A stretch of 64,000 nucleotides of DNA, from positions 40,770,894 to 40,834,893 of the forward strand of contig NC_052358.1 of the NCBI RefSeq assembly GCF_009727055.1, read 5' to 3'. Origin of the DNA: Benincasa hispida (lineage: Eukaryota; Streptophyta; Magnoliopsida; Cucurbitales; Cucurbitaceae). Below, piece after piece: positions 59,491 through 64,000 of the stretch. How positions within the stretch are numbered: the stretch's first letter is position 1; every line of letters begins with the position of its first letter. Under the pieces are notes generated by a model. That model was not told the DNA's origin and ran no database searches. It saw nothing but the letters and a program-made list of their open reading frames with translations. The position numbers were made by a program, and so were the translations under genes.

Positions 59491-60712
59491 CTAAGGATTT
59501 CTTACAATGAGATAATGCTCAAGGTTATGAACATGGGAGAGTATCTCAGAAAGACCAGTGGGAGATTTTGGAGTTGCTAACAAAAGATGAATCCGATTAC
59601 TTTTGTTAAGTAATAACAGTTGTTTTATCTTTTATAAAAAACATGTTGTATATAATTGTTTGTTATAAATGAAATGGTCATTAGCAAAAGTTATATTTGT
59701 CTATTATAAAGCAACATCTGTTAAAACCAACCAAAGTTGAAGGCCATTTCAAATATTTAACGGCTCAAAAACAATAAAGCAAATGATTATCTTTATCTAA
59801 GTAATAAGTTTAGAACACTTGAAAGGTTAAGGTGTATAAAACTCGTTAGTTAAAGAATACAAAGAGTCTGAGATTTCTAGGGCTATTTTGATAGAACATG
59901 AAATCAAGTGGAAACTCTCTATACCAAGTTGTCTTAATTATTTTGAACAACATTCCAATTTTAAGGTGCTTCTAAAATTCCATATGAGATATGGAGAACT
60001 CATAAAAGCTGTTTATGATATGTAAAAGATGTTTACATAGTTCAGAACTCTAGAATAGATCAACACATGTGTAAGTGTCAAACCCTTAATTGTTGGAATA
60101 TTGTTCAAATGGCATGCCTATCTGTAGGTAACACCAAAAGTAGTATATTTTTCAAGTAAAGAGAAATCAAGTATATGTGTTGACGAATGCTAAGTTTTTT
60201 CTAGAAAAGTATACGAGATCACCATGTATTACTTAGTTTTCGTAAAAAGAAACGGGTATATCAATAAAAGTTATTGATTAAAGCTGACACTGTAACAAAA
60301 GTTGTTTGGACAGGTCAAATGCATCTTACTCAAAGAGTTGAGGGTACCTCGATGTAGTGGGAGGAATGTATGATAGCCTAGCCGTTATTTAGGTTTAGTG
60401 GAAACTCAAGTCATCAAGTCTTGATAGTGGTATCGAAAAACAAAAATTTGTAGAAATAAGATGCATTCCCTATATTGTTTTGAATAGAAGTCCATTGAGA
60501 GATCCTCTAGACTAAAGTGTTTGAGGATCATCTAGTGAGACTAGGACTACGACTTATATAACCTAGGGCAAGTGGGAGAAAGGCCAATGGGTATGTGATA
60601 CCTAAAAGTAAACCATGGTTATTAGATGCCCTAGTTTATTGTATTTCTCTGTAAAACTAAAAAATTCAACATTACATATTCATATGTATGTTACTACTGG
60701 AGTTTTAGTCCA
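59491..60712 (+). other. E region where pol should be, non-coding
   Basis: 1.2 kb AT-rich, no protease, integrase or RT motif in any frame. The last 400 bp (to TTAGATGCCCTAGTTTATTG) look like a 3' UTR. All of pol is missing. Confidence 0.65.
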
Positions 60713-60722
60713 ACTGGGAGTT
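60713..60722 (+). promoter_or_regulatory. E polypurine tract
   Basis: ACTGGGAGTT, immediately before the TGTTGGG LTR start. Confidence 0.7.
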
Positions 60723-63443
60723 TGTTGGGTTTTATTCCTAAAACTCGTGGTATGTAAACAATAAACTTATTCTGAAATTCAATAAAGTTATTGGTGAAGT
60801 TTGATTCAATAAATTTGTCATTTGAATTTATGAATTGCTTATTTTGTTTTAGAAATAAATCCAATAAACTAAAAGATCCATGACTATTATATGAGTACTT
60901 AAACTTTATGTGGAGACATAAAAGTGGATCAGATTCGAGCAAATAGTCAAAATGATCTATAGTATATGGATAAGGTTGGGTGCCTTATTCTGGTAACACT
61001 ATCGGATGTGGTCTACTTTGTAGTTGTTACAAGGAGTTGTAAAGTGCTACAAACGAAGTGATCCTGATTCGTTCATGTGGGACATGAGGAATGTGGGCGT
61101 CCTGTACAATGAGTTTGCATAAGATCGGACCAAGAAATAAGTCACTCTTACTTTATAATGTTGTTTACTGTTTAGGACTTACTATTTCATAACAATGACC
61201 TAGGTTACTTAACCTTAATCTAGAGCTAACTATAAACTCCTATTTATTCGAGATTATCCTTAGATTTACATAGGTGAGGGTTGAATCAACAACGCCAGCT
61301 CAATAAGCCTCCCATTTCAAGGGTAAGACCGGATAGATAGCTGGAGACATAGGGTGTAAGATGAAACTCACTCTTACCTACTTTTAGGGATAATAGAGAG
61401 ATTGTTCACTTAAGTGTTGATTTCGGGTCTTAAACAAGGGGCTTTATCATCTCATTTACTCAAAAGGGATTCTGTTTATTGATTGGATCACAAACAAATT
61501 GTTTATTAGAGAATCAGTGGAATTTAAGAAACAAGAGGTAATCTCGGGGTAAAACAACCTTTTGACCCAGCCGTTATTACGACCAACCTGTGAAGGGTTA
61601 ACTTACTAATTATGGTTATATCAAGTGGACACAATATATCTACAGTGAGGGTAGTGCAACTACTGGGCTTTAATGGAGTGACCCGGTAGTTAACGAATTG
61701 GGGTTAACTCGATGTAAAGAGTTTAACCAATTAATCTCGGATCGTTGGACCCCATGATCTATAGGTTCATTAGGTTCTCCTACCAGCTCAAAAAAAGAAT
61801 TAGCGTTAGAATAGCATGATAAGTTGATTTCAAACTTTCAAATTTAAATTAAGGGAATTAGTAATTATATGTGATATAATTACACGTTTAATTTTGGTAT
61901 TAAACGAAATTGGAGAATCGATTAATATATAAATATGATTTAAATATTAATTTCATTAATGGGGATCCGTGGTGATGAAATTGGTGATAAATTAATTTAA
62001 TATTTTATATTAAATTAATAGAATTATATAAATTAATTATTAATTATTAATTTTATTAAAAAATTGATTATTGGATTATTTGTTTTGTAAAATTAATAAA
62101 ATTTTAATTTTAATTAAAGAATTAAAACAAGAAAAAGATTGATTTTGAAAATCAAAATTCAAAATAAAGAATAAATTGAAAATTGAGAAAAATCCCGTGG
62201 TGGGATTTTTCCATTTTCAAGCTTACAACTTAGTCATCTTTGCACACATTTTCCAGCTCAATTTTGAACGAGGAGATAGAATCCATGCATGAATTGCCTG
62301 AATAAAACCACTCTTGATTGACTAGAAAAGATGATGCAAATAAGTGGTATTTGTTGTGTTCTTCAGGTTCTTCAACAATGCTGAACTAATGTGTTTTCTC
62401 TTCTCAATTCCCAAATTCAAGCTTGTTTTGAGTCCCACAACTCAATCTAAGGCTCTTAGAGAATAGTAGGAAAGCTTTAGTGGTGGTCCATGACCTGAAT
62501 TGGAGAAGATTGAAGCTAAATCTTGTTGAAGAGGAGGATGTTTAGAGGTATATAATGAAACCCTCTTGATACCCCATGAACATGCTTAATTCAAAGCCAA
62601 AATTGATGAATTAGAATACTTTATGATTTTGTTTTCTTCCGCTATGTGTTTCTTTAAACCAACAAAAGTAAAAAATAAAATATATGTCAGGTATCTTTTA
62701 ACTACTAACCACCCACAATTTATTGTGATTAAAGCGTATTGGGATTGATCTATGAGAAATTATATCAAATGCCAAATATTTGTGTCACTATAATTGTCGT
62801 ACATTTATAGAAAAGTATAATAGAAAAGTATAACGTTTTAATCACTTGACCTTATATTAGTGAAATTATCTATTTTCTATGCACACTGCCTCCAGACGTA
62901 GATAATATTGCACCAAACTAGGTTATCAAACTCTGTTTTTCTGTTTGTGATTTATTTTTCTATCTTTAATATACTTGATATTGTTGTAATATCGTGTGTA
63001 ACAAATTTTCTTGTGTGTTAGATAATATTTATTTCACAAAGTATTTATAGGTAATATATCATAGTGTGCAAGCACTTTATGACTTAAATTCATAAATGAA
63101 ACATATCTTTCTTTATAAATATAATTTATATAATAGATAAAAACAGAGGTGCATAAAAATACACGAGTAGATAAATTGATATACCGCAAAGAAGTGAAAA
63201 AGAAAGTTGCAAAAATAAAAATCCTTGGAGAATATTAAATAAGTTTAATTATATTAGGCAAATCTGAAAATGACCAAAATATTTAAAAGTCAACAAAAAT
63301 TAAATAAGATGATATAGACAAATTTGAAAACATGACCTAAATTGAAGTTCATTGGGCACAATTTCTATTGTTCATAATGTACCTTTCAAGGTAGGTTTTG
63401 GTCGAATTTCTTAAATATAGTTATTCAATATTGAAAAAATTCA
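60723..63443 (+). repeat. E 3' LTR
   Basis: About 2.72 kb, from TGTTGGGTTTTATTCC to AAAAAATTCA, followed by AAAAA. It is the uninterrupted copy and shows the original sequence at G's insertion point (near 61836). A segment around 63117-63235 has no counterpart in the 5' LTR. An alternative end at ACCAACA (62664) is possible, but homology continues beyond it. Confidence 0.75.
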
Positions 63444-64000
63444 AAAAAGTGATAAGCTCCAAATATTATAAAAAATACTTTAAACGTGGTTGTGCGTTGC
63501 TATAGTAAAATTCTATTTTGTATTCTTAATATGAGAGAGATTAAAGGGTGTAAATAGTATAAAAACTTTGAGAGAACATTCTTGTAATTGAGTTTGAGAG
63601 AGATAATTATTATGTGTGATTATAAGAAGTTTTTACAAAGTGGATTTTTTTCAGGTTTGTCGTAGTTTTTCTCTGAGTTTGAAGTAGAGAGCGTTTTCCA
63701 TAGTGATTTTGAAAAGACCAAAATCACATTTGACATGCTAAAATTACTTTCTTTTAAAATTGTGATATTTGACGATAAGAACTGATTCCAACTCAAGTGA
63801 TTCGCTAAAAAAAAAAGCTATTATCTCATGTTAAATAATTCCCATTTTATTCCACTTTATTTGGTCCTATCTAAGGTTATTCTCTCTAATTTGTCCATAT
63901 CTAAGGTTATTCTCTCTAATTTTTAAAATTCTTTTTAAGTTTCTTTTTAAAATTCTTTTAAAAATATTTGTCCATATCTAAGGTTTATTCTTTCTAATTT
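63444..64000. other. right flank of the nest, no gene seen
   Basis: AT-rich. TCCATATCTAAGG(T)TTATTC and TCTCTAATTT words recur at 63870-64000 as short tandem repeats. No coding frame. Confidence 0.6.

Larger units (their letters stand above)
10041..63443 (+). mobile_element. Ty1/copia-type element E, outermost element of the nest
   Basis: The 5' LTR is 10041-11163 plus 55237-56825 (about 2.71 kb, split by G). The internal part is 56826-60722 and the 3' LTR 60723-63443 (about 2.72 kb). The flanking 5-mer AAAAA occurs on both sides (10036-10040, 63444-63448), though it is low complexity. The element itself is about 9.3 kb. It has a copia-type gag and polypurine tract but no protease, integrase or RT, so it is non-autonomous. 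Known of the class: copia gag precedes PR-IN-RT. The whole pol has been lost here. Confidence 0.75.

Overview
This 64-kb window is nuclear DNA of a flowering plant (dicot). It has Ty1/copia and Ty3/gypsy LTR retrotransposons, a CACTA transposon, a plant mobile domain (PMD) reading frame and a CYP89-type P450 fragment. The style of the LTR families suggests a cucurbit-like genome, but that is inference. I see no intact, uninterrupted host gene, no rRNA or tRNA gene and no CRISPR. Nearly everything is explained by transposable elements of different ages inserted into one another.

Left flank (1-10040): the 3' part of a decayed copia element (D: gag end, protease, integrase, RT, RNase H, 3' LTR at 7309-7629). 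Its integrase/RT linker holds a stub of a gypsy element (H: 5' LTR plus tRNA-Asp-type primer binding site). That stub carries a solo LTR of a third family (A) with a perfect 5-bp target duplication. A CYP89-like pseudogene (8396-9463) follows.

Main nest (10041-63443): copia element E (gag only, LTRs about 2.7 kb) is the outermost element. A Tat-like gypsy element G (11164-55231, minus strand) sits in E's 5' LTR. G carries two RNase H domains and an antisense PMD gene with a probable spliceosomal intron. Copia element C (17328-41199, minus) is inserted in that PMD gene. Gypsy element B (17355-29178) is inserted in C's 3' LTR, and gypsy element A (33186-39356) in C's integrase. A CACTA element (21724-26628) is inserted in B and carries exon fragments of two unrelated host genes: a heparanase-like GH79 protein and a thioredoxin domain-containing protein 9 homologue. 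G also holds a C-family solo LTR (49221-51197), a B-family solo LTR (52725-54382), a MULE-like element (12774-14216) and a short TIR element (14591-14985). Target duplications support most levels: AAAAA for E, C(A/G)TTC for G, CTCT(T/C) for C, TACCT for B, AGA for CACTA, GTTTG and (T/G)CCAT for the solo LTRs.

All coding regions I examined are broken by stops, frameshifts or deletions. A and B both keep only gag and protease, so they look like a non-autonomous gag-PR class. Right flank (63444-64000): AT-rich sequence with no recognisable gene.
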